From Geopseudomonas aromaticivorans (GTDB taxonomy: Bacteria > Pseudomonadota > Gammaproteobacteria > Pseudomonadales > Pseudomonadaceae): a stretch of 64,000 nt of DNA. This document shows positions 50,861-60,914 of this stretch, in pieces. The stretch is taken from positions 186,001 through 250,000 of the forward strand of contig NZ_JAHRGL010000001.1 in the NCBI RefSeq assembly GCF_019097855.1. The letters run 5' to 3'. A program made the translations under genes and the position numbers. How positions within the stretch are numbered: position 1 is the stretch's first letter; each line of letters opens with the position of its first letter. The notes beneath the pieces were generated by a model. The model made no database searches. It saw nothing but the letters and a program-made list of their open reading frames with translations, and was not told the origin of the DNA.

Positions 50861-51907
50861 TCAGGGCGTGCTGCGTTCGACCCGCAGTGGCCCCGCCGGC
50901 AGGCAGGGCGCACCATTCAGCTGCGGCTGGCGGGCGAGGAACTCCAGTGCCGAGGCTTGCCACGACTGGCGCCGCGCCTCGGCGGCGCAGGCGCGGCGAT
51001 CCAGTCGCAAGGCCTGCAGGCAGGCGCGCTGCAGGTCTTCGTCCATGACGCCGCTGACGCCCTGGCGCAGCACGTCCTGCGGCCCGCTGACCGGGAAGGC
51101 CGCCACCGGGGTGCCGCAGGCCAGCGCCTCGAGCATCACCAGGCCGAGCGTGTCGGTGCGCGAGGGGAACACCAGCACGCTGGCCGCGCGATAGGCCGCC
51201 GCCAGCGTCTCGCCACGCAGATAGCCGAGGAAGCGCACCCGCGGATAACGCCGCTGCAACTCGGCGCGCAACGGGCCATCGCCGACCACCCGTTTCTCGC
51301 CCGGCAGCTCGAGATCGAGGAAGGCCTCCAGGGTCTTTTCCGGCGCCAGGCGGCCGACATACAGGAACACCGGCGCCCCCTCCCCCAGCGGCTCCAGCCG
51401 CGGTTGGAACTGGCGGACATCGACGCCCTTGCGCCACAGCGCCAGACGGGCGAAGCCCTGCCCGGCGAACTCGGTCTGCATGCGCACGGTGCTGACCAGC
51501 ACGGCATCGCTCGGCCGGTGGAAGGCGCGCATCCAGGCATAGCCCAGGCTCAGCGGGATCACCGGCCAGCGGGCATGGACGAACTCGGGAAAGCGGGTGT
51601 GCATGGCGGTGGAGAACGCCAGGCCGCGACGCTGCAGCCAGTAGCGCGCGGCCCAGCCGAGCGGGCCTTCGGTGGCCAGGTGCACGGCATCCGGGGCGAA
51701 TTCGCGGATCTTCTCGGCGACCCGCCAGAGATCCCAGGCCAGCGCGATCTCCGGGTAGCCCGGACAGGGCAGCGAACGGAAGTCCAGCGGCGACAGCACC
51801 CCCACCTCGCAACCCAGCGCCTCCAGTTCCGCCACCAGCGCGCGCAGGCAGGTGACCACGCCGCTGACCCGCGGCTCCCAGGTGTCGCTGACGATCAGCA
51901 GACGCAT
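50861..51907 (-). CDS. GT4 glycosyltransferase, paralogue of the Agt-like gene at 41451
   Basis: A 348-aa GT4 enzyme, the same length as the gene at 41451 and alike throughout: MRLLIVSDTWEPRVSGVVTC, DAVHLATEGPLGWAARYW, PSRTDTLGLVMLEALACGTP, LRQGVSGVMDEDLQ. The ATG at 51907 has GAGG upstream; a TTG at 51913 is the alternative. There is no phosphoesterase partner and I see no Pho box before it. P. aeruginosa also has a second agt distant from plcP. So an Agt2-like role is plausible but unproven. Confidence 0.83.
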   Translation of the reverse strand: MRLLIVSDTWEPRVSGVVTCLRALVAELEALGCEVGVLSPLDFRSLPCPGYPEIALAWDLWRVAEKIREFAPDAVHLATEGPLGWAARYWLQRRGLAFSTAMHTRFPEFVHARWPVIPLSLGYAWMRAFHRPSDAVLVSTVRMQTEFAGQGFARLALWRKGVDVRQFQPRLEPLGEGAPVFLYVGRLAPEKTLEAFLDLELPGEKRVVGDGPLRAELQRRYPRVRFLGYLRGETLAAAYRAASVLVFPSRTDTLGLVMLEALACGTPVAAFPVSGPQDVLRQGVSGVMDEDLQRACLQALRLDRRACAAEARRQSWQASALEFLARQPQLNGAPCLPAGPLRVERSTP

Positions 51908-52105
51908 GGGCAAGCCTCGACAGCCCGCTCAGCGCCGGTACGAGGTGCGCATGGCGACGGGCAAGACTGGGCACAGTCCATCAGCTACCTCCGGCTGGCG
52001 CGGCTGGGTCATTGCTGGCGTCGGGAGCCGCTGCGACTGGCGCCTGGCCCCGTTAACGCAGCATAGCCACAGTCGGCAAGCCGCGCCGCTCGTCGGCGCA
52101 GTTCG

Positions 52106-52399
52106 TCATTCGCCGCGCGGGCGGTCGCTGTGGCCGAGGTCGCGCTGCGGATCGATCTGGTCGCGCACGCGCTGCTTGAGCACCTTGGCCTCGGGGAAGC
52201 CACCGTCAGCCTTGCGCTCCCAGATCTCCACGCCGTCGCAGGCGATGCGGAACACCCCGCCGGTGCCGGGCTCCAGGCTCACCCGAGCGAGGTCGTCGCT
52301 GAAGGTGGACAGCAGTTCCTGGGCCAGCCAGGCGGCGCGCAGCAGCCATTGGCACTGGGTGCAGTAGGTGATGACGATTTCGGGTTTGGGCGTGGACAT
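52106..52399 (-). CDS. SelT/SelW/SelH-type redox protein (Rdx family)
   Basis: A 97-aa thioredoxin-like protein starting MSTPKPEIVITYCTQCQWLLRA. The CxxC (CTQC) sits where selenoprotein W has CxxU, and GTGGVFRIACDGVEIWERK ... GGFPEAKVLKQRVRD are family landmarks. Cys is used in place of selenocysteine. Function in bacteria is not known. It lies 66 bases downstream of the MFS gene on the same strand. Confidence 0.88.
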   Translation of the reverse strand: MSTPKPEIVITYCTQCQWLLRAAWLAQELLSTFSDDLARVSLEPGTGGVFRIACDGVEIWERKADGGFPEAKVLKQRVRDQIDPQRDLGHSDRPRGE

Positions 52400-52465
52400 G
52401 CCGACGACATCCTGAACATGGAAACGGGCGAGACAGCATCATAGCTGTCCCGCCCGCGGCGCAGG

Positions 52466-53863
52466 TCAGCGATTGCGCAGCAGCCAGGCCGGCCAGAGGG
52501 CCAGGGCGAACAGCACAGTCAGCAGCCAGAAGCTCTGCTGGAAAGCCATGGCATTGGCGGCCGCATCGGCACCTTCGGCCGCGTGACGCCACTCGAGGAA
52601 GAAGGTCAGCAGGTTGATGCCCAGCGCCCCGCCGAGCTGACGCATGAAGCTGATGGTGCCGGTGGCCGGCGCCAGCTCCTCGGGGGGCAGGTCCTGCACC
52701 GCGCCGGTACTCACCCCCGGCATGAGGCCGCCGATACCAAGGCGCCCCAGCGAAGCCCAGGCACAGACCGCCCAGAAGCCCGCGCCGCTGCCCATCAATG
52801 CCTGACCGGCGGTGGACAGGGTGAGCAGCCCCAGGCCGCCGACCAGCAGCCAGCGTGCCGCCAGCTTGTCGCTCAACCAGCCGCCGACGAACACGGCGAC
52901 ACCCAGCACCAGGCCAGTGGGCAGCAGCAACAGGCCGGCGTCGCTGGCGCTGTAGCCATCCACCGTCTGCACGTACAGCGGCACCAGGTAGGTGATACCG
53001 AACAGGCTGACCCCCAGCACCATCGACACCCAGCTGGTGTGGCGGAAGCTGGCGTTGCGCCACAGGCGCAGCGGCAGCAGCGGCGCCGAGTGGTGGGTGC
53101 AGCGCCAGAGGAAGGCGACCAGGCCGAGCAGGCCGACCGCTCCGCTCAACAGGGTGGCGCTGTCCAGCCAGCCAAAACGCTGCGCCTCGGCCAGGGCGGC
53201 GAGGATGCCGAACAGCGCCAGATTGAGCAGAACGAAGCCGGGCACGTCGAGCCGCGGCGGGGTCAGCGAACGCAGGGTGGGCAGCAGCAGCGCACCGCCA
53301 ATCAGGCTGATGACGCAGACCGGCGCCGGCAGCCAGAACACCGCGTGCCAGCCGAAATGGTCGACCAGGAAGCCCGCCAGGGTCGGCCCCAGGGCCGGCG
53401 CCATCATCGCGCCCAGGCCGAACAGGCCCAGGGCCAGCCCCCGCCCCTCGCCCGGATAGGTGCGGAAGATCAGCACCATGGACAGCGGCTGGGCGATGCC
53501 GGCGCACAGCCCCTGGACGATGCGGATGGCGATCAGCGCCCAGATCGAGGTGACGAAGGGCGCCACCAGAGAGGTGACCAGGAACAGGCCGAAGCTGGTC
53601 AGCAGGGTCGCCCGCGAGCCGAAGCGCGCCTGCGCCCAGGACGACAGCAGCAGGCCGGAGGTCATCGCGGAGAGCACGCCGGTGACCAGCCACTGGGCCA
53701 GCGGCCGGCCGATGGCGAAGTCCCGCATGATCGCCGGCAGGGCCACGTTGATGCTGGTCGACGACAGCACCATGGTCATGGTGGAAATGATCAGCAGCGC
53801 CAGCAACCAGCGCGGGTAATGCCGGCCGAAGCGCGCCGCCAGGACGTCGAGGTCGTGGCCCAT
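52466..53863 (-). CDS. MFS multidrug transporter, DHA2 (EmrB/QacA) family
   Basis: A 465-aa inner-membrane drug:proton antiporter with about 14 hydrophobic segments. N-terminal motif STSINVALPAIMRDF and SWAQARFGSRATLL (motif A region) are typical of DHA2, with LGPTLAGFLVDHFGWHAVFWL as motif C. Substrate unknown. It follows the MarR gene with one base between them, so they form a regulator-transporter operon. Confidence 0.9.
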   Translation of the reverse strand: MGHDLDVLAARFGRHYPRWLLALLIISTMTMVLSSTSINVALPAIMRDFAIGRPLAQWLVTGVLSAMTSGLLLSSWAQARFGSRATLLTSFGLFLVTSLVAPFVTSIWALIAIRIVQGLCAGIAQPLSMVLIFRTYPGEGRGLALGLFGLGAMMAPALGPTLAGFLVDHFGWHAVFWLPAPVCVISLIGGALLLPTLRSLTPPRLDVPGFVLLNLALFGILAALAEAQRFGWLDSATLLSGAVGLLGLVAFLWRCTHHSAPLLPLRLWRNASFRHTSWVSMVLGVSLFGITYLVPLYVQTVDGYSASDAGLLLLPTGLVLGVAVFVGGWLSDKLAARWLLVGGLGLLTLSTAGQALMGSGAGFWAVCAWASLGRLGIGGLMPGVSTGAVQDLPPEELAPATGTISFMRQLGGALGINLLTFFLEWRHAAEGADAAANAMAFQQSFWLLTVLFALALWPAWLLRNR

Positions 53864-53864
53864 G

Positions 53865-54296
53865 TCAGCGCCGCTCCAGGTTGGCCTGCATCTGACCCAG
53901 CACGCGCTGGCACACCTCCAGCTCCTGCTGATCGATGCTGCCGAGGACCTCGCGGCGCAGCTCGCCGGCGATGGCCTCGATCTGCGCGATCAGCGCCCCG
54001 GTACCCGGCAGCAGCTCGATGCGCTTGGCGCGGCGGTCCTCGGCCACCGGGACCCGGCGCACCAGTTGCTGGGTCTCCAGGCCGTCGAGCAGGCGCGCCA
54101 GGGTCGGGCATTCGACACCGATCATCTGCGCCAGCTCGCTCTGCGTCGGCGGCTCGGGTTGGCGCGCCAGATGCAGCAACACCAGCCAGCGCGCCTGCGA
54201 CAGGCCGAGATGACTGAGGCGGCGGTCCAGCTCGGCGCGCCAGGTGCGCGCGAGCAGGGCGATGTCGGCGCCGAAGCGATGATCGGAATGGGCCAT
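53865..54296 (-). CDS. MarR-family transcriptional regulator
   Basis: A 143-aa MarR protein with winged helix QSELAQMIGVECPTLARLLDGLETQQLVRR and wing VAEDRRAKRIELL. The start at 54296 (MAHSDHRFGADIALLARTW) is chosen over a longer frame because AGGAG lies upstream and the family begins there. It probably represses itself and the MFS gene, with an operator at 54321-54333. Confidence 0.92.
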   Translation of the reverse strand: MAHSDHRFGADIALLARTWRAELDRRLSHLGLSQARWLVLLHLARQPEPPTQSELAQMIGVECPTLARLLDGLETQQLVRRVPVAEDRRAKRIELLPGTGALIAQIEAIAGELRREVLGSIDQQELEVCQRVLGQMQANLERR

Positions 54297-54320
54297 GGTC
54301 GCGCTCCTGATACTCAATGG

Positions 54321-54354
54321 GCTAATTATTAGCCTGCTAAGCATCTATCGGCAA
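54321..54354 (-). promoter_or_regulatory. marR-MFS promoter with palindromic operator
   Basis: On the minus strand TTGCCG (54354-54349), 17 bases, TAATAA (54331-54326). The perfect palindrome GCTAATTATTAGC (54321-54333) covers the -10, a usual MarR autoregulation layout. Confidence 0.75.
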
Positions 54355-54418
54355 CCCTTCCCTGCCGAGCACGACGGCGGGCGGGCGACAGCGCCCGCCA
54401 GTCAGGGGAATGGCGAAC

Positions 54419-56560
<2,142 letters not shown>

Positions 56561-56685
56561 GTGGCCTCCGAATGAAGCCGCGCATTATACGCCAGCGGCG
56601 CGCCGCAACCGTGCGCCACTCGCCTAGCGGCAGGTCGCCCGCTCGTCTACAATCCGGAACGCATACGTCCTGAGGTAGTATCCCG

Positions 56686-57273
56686 ATGTCCTTCGCCGAG
56701 CAACTCTCCCGCCTGCAAGCCTTTCTCGATGCCGACGATCTGCATGAGGAAGCGCTGGACTACGTGGCTGCCCATGGCTACCTGACCGCCCTGTCCATCT
56801 GCCCCGAGCAGGTGCCCGAGCGCGAGTGGATCGACGCCCTGTTCGCCGAACCGCCGCATTATCGCAGCGACGACGAGAAGGCCGACATCGAGGACGCGCT
56901 GATCAAGCTCAAGGCCCATATCGGCCGCCAGCTGGCCAGCGACGAGGACATGGAGCTGCCCTGCGACCTCGACCTCGGCGACGAGCCGGACGAGTCCGAC
57001 CTGCGCGGCTGGTGCATCGGCTTCATGGAAGGCGTGTTCCTGCGCGAAGGTGTGTGGTTCGAGGACGCCGAGGACGAAGTCAGCGAACTGCTGCTGCCGA
57101 TCATGGTCGGCTCCGGCCTGTTCGACGAACAGCCCGAATTCGACGACATCGCCCGCGATCGCGACCTGGTGGACAGCATGATCGACCAGATTCCCGAACT
57201 GCTGACCGCGCTGTTCCTGCTCTGCCAGGCGCCGGAAGAGAAACCTGCGCTGCTCAAGCCGCGCCAGCACTGA
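56686..57273 (+). CDS. YecA/UPF0149 family protein
   Basis: A 195-aa acidic soluble protein. LHEEALDYVAAHGYLTALSICPE and LRGWCIGFMEGVFLREGVWF are the UPF0149 landmarks. No C-terminal SEC-C zinc motif is present, so it is the short form. Function unknown. It is followed after 10 bases by the YbaN-family gene and is divergent from recQ. Confidence 0.87.
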   Translation: MSFAEQLSRLQAFLDADDLHEEALDYVAAHGYLTALSICPEQVPEREWIDALFAEPPHYRSDDEKADIEDALIKLKAHIGRQLASDEDMELPCDLDLGDEPDESDLRGWCIGFMEGVFLREGVWFEDAEDEVSELLLPIMVGSGLFDEQPEFDDIARDRDLVDSMIDQIPELLTALFLLCQAPEEKPALLKPRQH

Positions 57274-57283
57274 GCCGCGCCGC

Positions 57284-57685
57284 ATGGCGCCACGCGAATA
57301 TCCCGAAACCCGTCATGCCTGGTTGCGCTGGTTGCTGCTGGGCATTGGCTGGATCAGCGTGGCGCTCGGCGTCATCGGCATCTTTCTCCCGGTCCTGCCG
57401 ACCACTCCCTTCCTGCTGCTGGCCGCCGCCTGCTTCGTGCGCAGCTCGCGCCGCGTCTACGTCTGGCTGGTCACCCACCCACGCCTCGGCCCGTGGATCC
57501 GCGACTACCTCGACGGCCAGGGCATTCCGCTCAAGGCCAAGGTCTACGCCATCGGCCTGATGTGGGCGAGCATCCTGCTGTCCTGCTACCTCGTCCCGCT
57601 GCTGCCGGCGCGACTGTTCATGCTGACCAGTGCCGTACTGGTCAGCTTTTACATCCTGCGCCAGAAAACCTTGGGACGCCCCTGA
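57284..57685 (+). CDS. YbaN family protein (DUF454)
   Basis: A 133-aa inner-membrane protein with three hydrophobic segments. GVIGIFLPVLPTTPFLLLAAACFVRSSRR and HPRLGPWIRDYLDGQGIPLKAK are DUF454 landmarks. Function is unknown. The short 10-base gap to the YecA-family stop suggests cotranscription. Confidence 0.9.
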   Translation: MAPREYPETRHAWLRWLLLGIGWISVALGVIGIFLPVLPTTPFLLLAAACFVRSSRRVYVWLVTHPRLGPWIRDYLDGQGIPLKAKVYAIGLMWASILLSCYLVPLLPARLFMLTSAVLVSFYILRQKTLGRP

Positions 57686-57754
57686 TCCCGGCAGTCGCAG
57701 GCCGCGACAATTACACCTATCCTGAAACCAGACATTGCAGGACATGGGCAGTCG

Positions 57755-58456
57755 ATGGAGCCGCAAGGGATGAGCCCGAAAGTCTCGGGGGGCAAATGCG
57801 TCGTCGCGATCCTGTGTCTGCTGGCCGCCCTGTTGCTCGGCGTGCGCGCACAGGCGTGGTGGGACTTCGCTCTGATCATTCGCCTGGCCGAACAGCAGCA
57901 TGGCGCCCTCGGCGCCGGCAAGACCCGCCTGGCGGAATGGTCTGACCTGATCAGCCAAAGCACCCGCCTGCAGGAGCTGGAGCAATTGCAGGCGGTCAAC
58001 GGCTTCTTCAACCGCACCCTGCTGTTCATCGACGATGCACGCACCTGGCAGCAGACCGACTACTGGGCAACCCCGGTAGAGGCGCTGATCAAGGGTGCCG
58101 GCGACTGCGAGGACTATGCCATCGCCAAGTACCTGACCCTGCGCCGCCTCGGCATCCCCAGCGAGAAGCTGCGCATCACCTACGTCAAGGCACTGGAGCT
58201 GAACCAGGCGCACATGGTGCTGACCTGGTACGCCACGCCGAGCAGCGATCCGCTGGTGCTGGACAACCTGATTCCCGATATCCGCCCCGCCTCGCAACGC
58301 CGCGACCTGCTGCCGGTGTACGCCTTCAATGCCGAAGGCCTCTGGCTGCCCGGCCCCGGCGGCGGCAGACGCACGGGGGACAGTAAGAAACTGTCGCGTT
58401 GGCAGGATCTGCTGAACAAGATGCGCGCCGAAGGATTTGCCCTGAACGAAAGCTAG
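57755..58456 (+). CDS. lapG: periplasmic adhesin-cleaving protease LapG
   Basis: A 233-aa transglutaminase-like cysteine protease exported by an N-terminal signal anchor. Catalytic triad Cys118 (GAGDCEDYAIAK), His153 (NQAHMVL) and Asp170 (VLDNL). LapG cuts the N-terminal retention module of LapA-type adhesins, releasing biofilm cells. lapD follows 8 bases on, and an adhesin lies just beyond. The start at 57755 is the first of two nearby ATGs (the other at 57770). Confidence 0.93.
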   Translation: MEPQGMSPKVSGGKCVVAILCLLAALLLGVRAQAWWDFALIIRLAEQQHGALGAGKTRLAEWSDLISQSTRLQELEQLQAVNGFFNRTLLFIDDARTWQQTDYWATPVEALIKGAGDCEDYAIAKYLTLRRLGIPSEKLRITYVKALELNQAHMVLTWYATPSSDPLVLDNLIPDIRPASQRRDLLPVYAFNAEGLWLPGPGGGRRTGDSKKLSRWQDLLNKMRAEGFALNES

Positions 58457-58464
58457 GAGGCTCC

Positions 58465-60411
58465 ATGTCCCTGTTGAAGCAACTGTTCATCGCCATCTGC
58501 CTGTTCCTGCTGGTGGCCTTCACCGGCAGCTTCGTCACCAGCCTGGAAAGCTCGCGCGAGCAGATGATCAGCCAGTTGCGCTCGCATGCCCAGGATGCGG
58601 CAACCGCGCTGGGCCTGTCGCTGACTCCGCACGTCGACGACCCGGCGATGATGGAGTTGATGGTCAGCTCGATCTTCGACAGCGGCTACTTCTCCAGCAT
58701 CCGCGTGCTGCGCATCAACGACGACCGCGTGCTGGTCGAACGGCAGATGACGCCCGGCACGGAGCAGGTGCCCGGCTGGTTCGCCCGCCTGGTCGACCTC
58801 AAGCCCGAGGGCGGCGAAGCCCTGATCATGCGCGGCTGGGAGCAGGCGGCCCGGATCGAGGTGGTCAGCCATCCGCAGTTCGCCCTCGCCCGCCTGTGGG
58901 ACAGTGCCATGGGCAGCCTGTCCTGGCTGGTCCTCTGCGGCTTGCTCAGTGCCGCGCTCGGCGGCTGGCTGCTACGCGTCCAGCTGCGCCCGCTCGACAG
59001 CATGGTGCAGCAGGCCGAAGCCATCAGCCGGCGCGAGTTCCTCAGTCTGCCGCAGCTACCGCGCACACCCGAACTGCGGCGGGTGGTGATGGCGATGAAC
59101 CAGATGGTCGACAAGCTGCGCAGCCTGTTCGTCGAGGAGGCAGCACGCAGCGAGCAACTGCGCCGCGAGGCCTATCAGGACGATCTCACCGGGTTGGCCA
59201 ATCGCCGCCGGTTCGACATGCACCTGAATACCCACTTGCTGGCCAACGAACAGAATGCCGCGGGCTACCTGCTGGTCTTGCGCATCAATGACCTCACCGG
59301 CCTGAACCAGCGCCTCGGTGGCGCGCGCAGCGACAGCCTGATCCGCGACATCGGTGAACTGCTGCAGCGCCTGATCGAACAGCACGACCACCCCGACTGG
59401 CTGGCGGCGCGCAGCCGCGGCGGCGAGTTCGCCCTGCTTGCCCCGGGACTCAGCGCCAGCGAAGCCGACACGCTCGCCGCCGAACTCAGCGAGGCGGTGG
59501 AGAACCTGCGCAACACCGGAACCAGCGACTGCTCTCCGGTCGCCTGCATGGGGCTCTGCGTATTCCATCCCGGCGAAGCCGAAGCCCATGTGCTGGCTCG
59601 TGCCGACCAGGCGCTGGCCCAGGCCCAGCACCGCCCGGACAAACCCTGGGAGCGCCTGGACGACTACGAGCCGAGCGCCAGTCTCGACCTGCACCAGTGG
59701 CGCCTGTGGCTGGACGATGCCCTCGGCGCAGGCAAACTGCAGCTGTACTTCCAGCCGGTGGTACGTAGCAATGATCGCGCGGTGATCCTGCAGCACAAGG
59801 TCCTCGCCCGCCTGCTCGACCCGCAGGGCAAGGCCATTCCCGCCGGACTGTTCCTGCCCTGGATTGCCCGGCTCGGCTGGGCCGCCCGGCTCGACCAGCT
59901 CATGCTCGAACACGCCCTGGCGCACATCGAGCAGTACCGCCAGCCCCTGGCGCTGAGCCTGTCCAGTGCCACCCTGCACGATCAGGTCAGCCTCGCGCTG
60001 CTCCTGCACACCCTGCGCAAGCATCCCCAGCATGCCGGACTGCTCTGCCTGGAGCTGGACGAGCGCAGCCTGCCGCCCGCGGAGCAACTGCAATCGCTCT
60101 GCCAGTCCTTCCGCGAAACCGGCTACCGCCTCGGCCTGCAGCATTTCGGCGGCCACTTCAGCCTGATCGGCAACCTCACCCATCTCGGCCTGGCCTACCT
60201 GAAGATCGACGGCAGCTATATCCGCGGGCTGGACCAGGAGCGGGACAAGCGCGTATTCATCGACGCCATCCAGCGCACCACCCACAATATCGACCTGCCG
60301 CTGATCGCCGAAATGGTCGAGCGCGAGGGCGAGGCACAAGCCCTGCAGGAGCTCGGCATCCACGGGCTGATGGGCCGCCTGATCGGCGCCCCGACGCCGT
60401 GGCAACGTTGA
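58465..60411 (+). CDS. lapD: c-di-GMP receptor LapD (degenerate GGDEF-EAL)
   Basis: A 648-aa inner-membrane protein: TM1, a periplasmic LapD/MoxY domain (about 25-150), TM2, HAMP, then GGDEF and EAL domains. GGDEF is degenerate (RGGEF at 318-322) and EAL reads KVL at 445-447, so it should bind rather than make or break c-di-GMP. At high c-di-GMP, LapD sequesters LapG and keeps the adhesin on the surface. AGGAGG precedes the ATG. Confidence 0.94.
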   Translation: MSLLKQLFIAICLFLLVAFTGSFVTSLESSREQMISQLRSHAQDAATALGLSLTPHVDDPAMMELMVSSIFDSGYFSSIRVLRINDDRVLVERQMTPGTEQVPGWFARLVDLKPEGGEALIMRGWEQAARIEVVSHPQFALARLWDSAMGSLSWLVLCGLLSAALGGWLLRVQLRPLDSMVQQAEAISRREFLSLPQLPRTPELRRVVMAMNQMVDKLRSLFVEEAARSEQLRREAYQDDLTGLANRRRFDMHLNTHLLANEQNAAGYLLVLRINDLTGLNQRLGGARSDSLIRDIGELLQRLIEQHDHPDWLAARSRGGEFALLAPGLSASEADTLAAELSEAVENLRNTGTSDCSPVACMGLCVFHPGEAEAHVLARADQALAQAQHRPDKPWERLDDYEPSASLDLHQWRLWLDDALGAGKLQLYFQPVVRSNDRAVILQHKVLARLLDPQGKAIPAGLFLPWIARLGWAARLDQLMLEHALAHIEQYRQPLALSLSSATLHDQVSLALLLHTLRKHPQHAGLLCLELDERSLPPAEQLQSLCQSFRETGYRLGLQHFGGHFSLIGNLTHLGLAYLKIDGSYIRGLDQERDKRVFIDAIQRTTHNIDLPLIAEMVEREGEAQALQELGIHGLMGRLIGAPTPWQR

Positions 60412-60426
60412 CCCCCCCGGAAACGA

Positions 60427-60458
60427 CATCGCCCCGCAGCAAGGACTACGGGGCGATG
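60427..60458. terminator. stem-loop between lapD and the convergent small gene
   Basis: CATCGCCCCG (60427-60436) and CGGGGCGATG (60449-60458) with a 12-base loop. No U tract; it may end both convergent transcripts. Confidence 0.5.
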
Positions 60459-60508
60459 ACAGACAAGCGACTGGCGCAGGGCGAGCCGGGGGTGCGCGAC
60501 GCAGAAAA

Positions 60509-60850
60509 TCAGATCAGATGCTGCTCATCCTCGTCGCCCAGCAGATTGCTCAAGCCGCCGAGCCCGGCGCGCGCCTGGGCCCGATCCTGCAGCTTGCGCT
60601 GCGCCGCCTCGGGCAGATCGGTGTAGCGAATCACCCCCTGCTCGACCAGCACACCGACCAGATCCTCCAGAACGCGGATCAGCTCGAGGTCGGAATCCTT
60701 CAGCTTGTTCAGGCGGCTGCGGACTTCCTCGCGGTTGAGCCAGGCATGCAGCTCCTCGCTCTCCAGCTCCAGGGTTTCCGTCATGCCCTCGAAGGGCTGA
60801 CGCTCCACGCGCAACAAATGACCATCGAGGGATCGCTGGACATAAACCAT
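60509..60850 (-). CDS. small conserved protein of unknown function
   Basis: A 113-aa soluble protein starting MVYVQRSLDGHLLRVERQPF, with a helical DSDLELIRVLEDLVGVLVEQG region. Pseudomonas homologues are sometimes labelled tryptophan synthase subunit beta, which has no support here: no PLP-binding lysine and far too short. GGAG lies 8 bases before the ATG at 60850, directly after the adhesin terminator, so it may be expressed as a separate unit. The repeated placement beside adhesin/lap genes is only a recollection. Confidence 0.78.
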   Translation of the reverse strand: MVYVQRSLDGHLLRVERQPFEGMTETLELESEELHAWLNREEVRSRLNKLKDSDLELIRVLEDLVGVLVEQGVIRYTDLPEAAQRKLQDRAQARAGLGGLSNLLGDEDEQHLI

Positions 60851-60869
60851 GGTCTTCACTCCATGAAAA

Positions 60870-60897
60870 AGCCCGCCACCAGTCATGGTGGCGGGCT
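60870..60897 (-). terminator. intrinsic terminator of the adhesin gene
   Basis: Minus strand AGCCCGCCACC (60897-60887), 6-base loop, GGTGGCGGGCT (60880-60870), followed by TTTTT. It lies 17 bases past the adhesin stop. Confidence 0.88.
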
Positions 60898-60914
60898 GGT
60901 CATTTTACATCAGG

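Noticed and set aside
51908-52105. Pho box upstream of the second glycosyltransferase
   Set aside because: No CTGTCAT-like heptamers with 11-bp spacing were found in either orientation.
60509-60850. Tryptophan synthase beta annotation for the small gene
   Set aside because: Only 113 aa, with no PLP lysine motif or barrel; the label is a propagated error.
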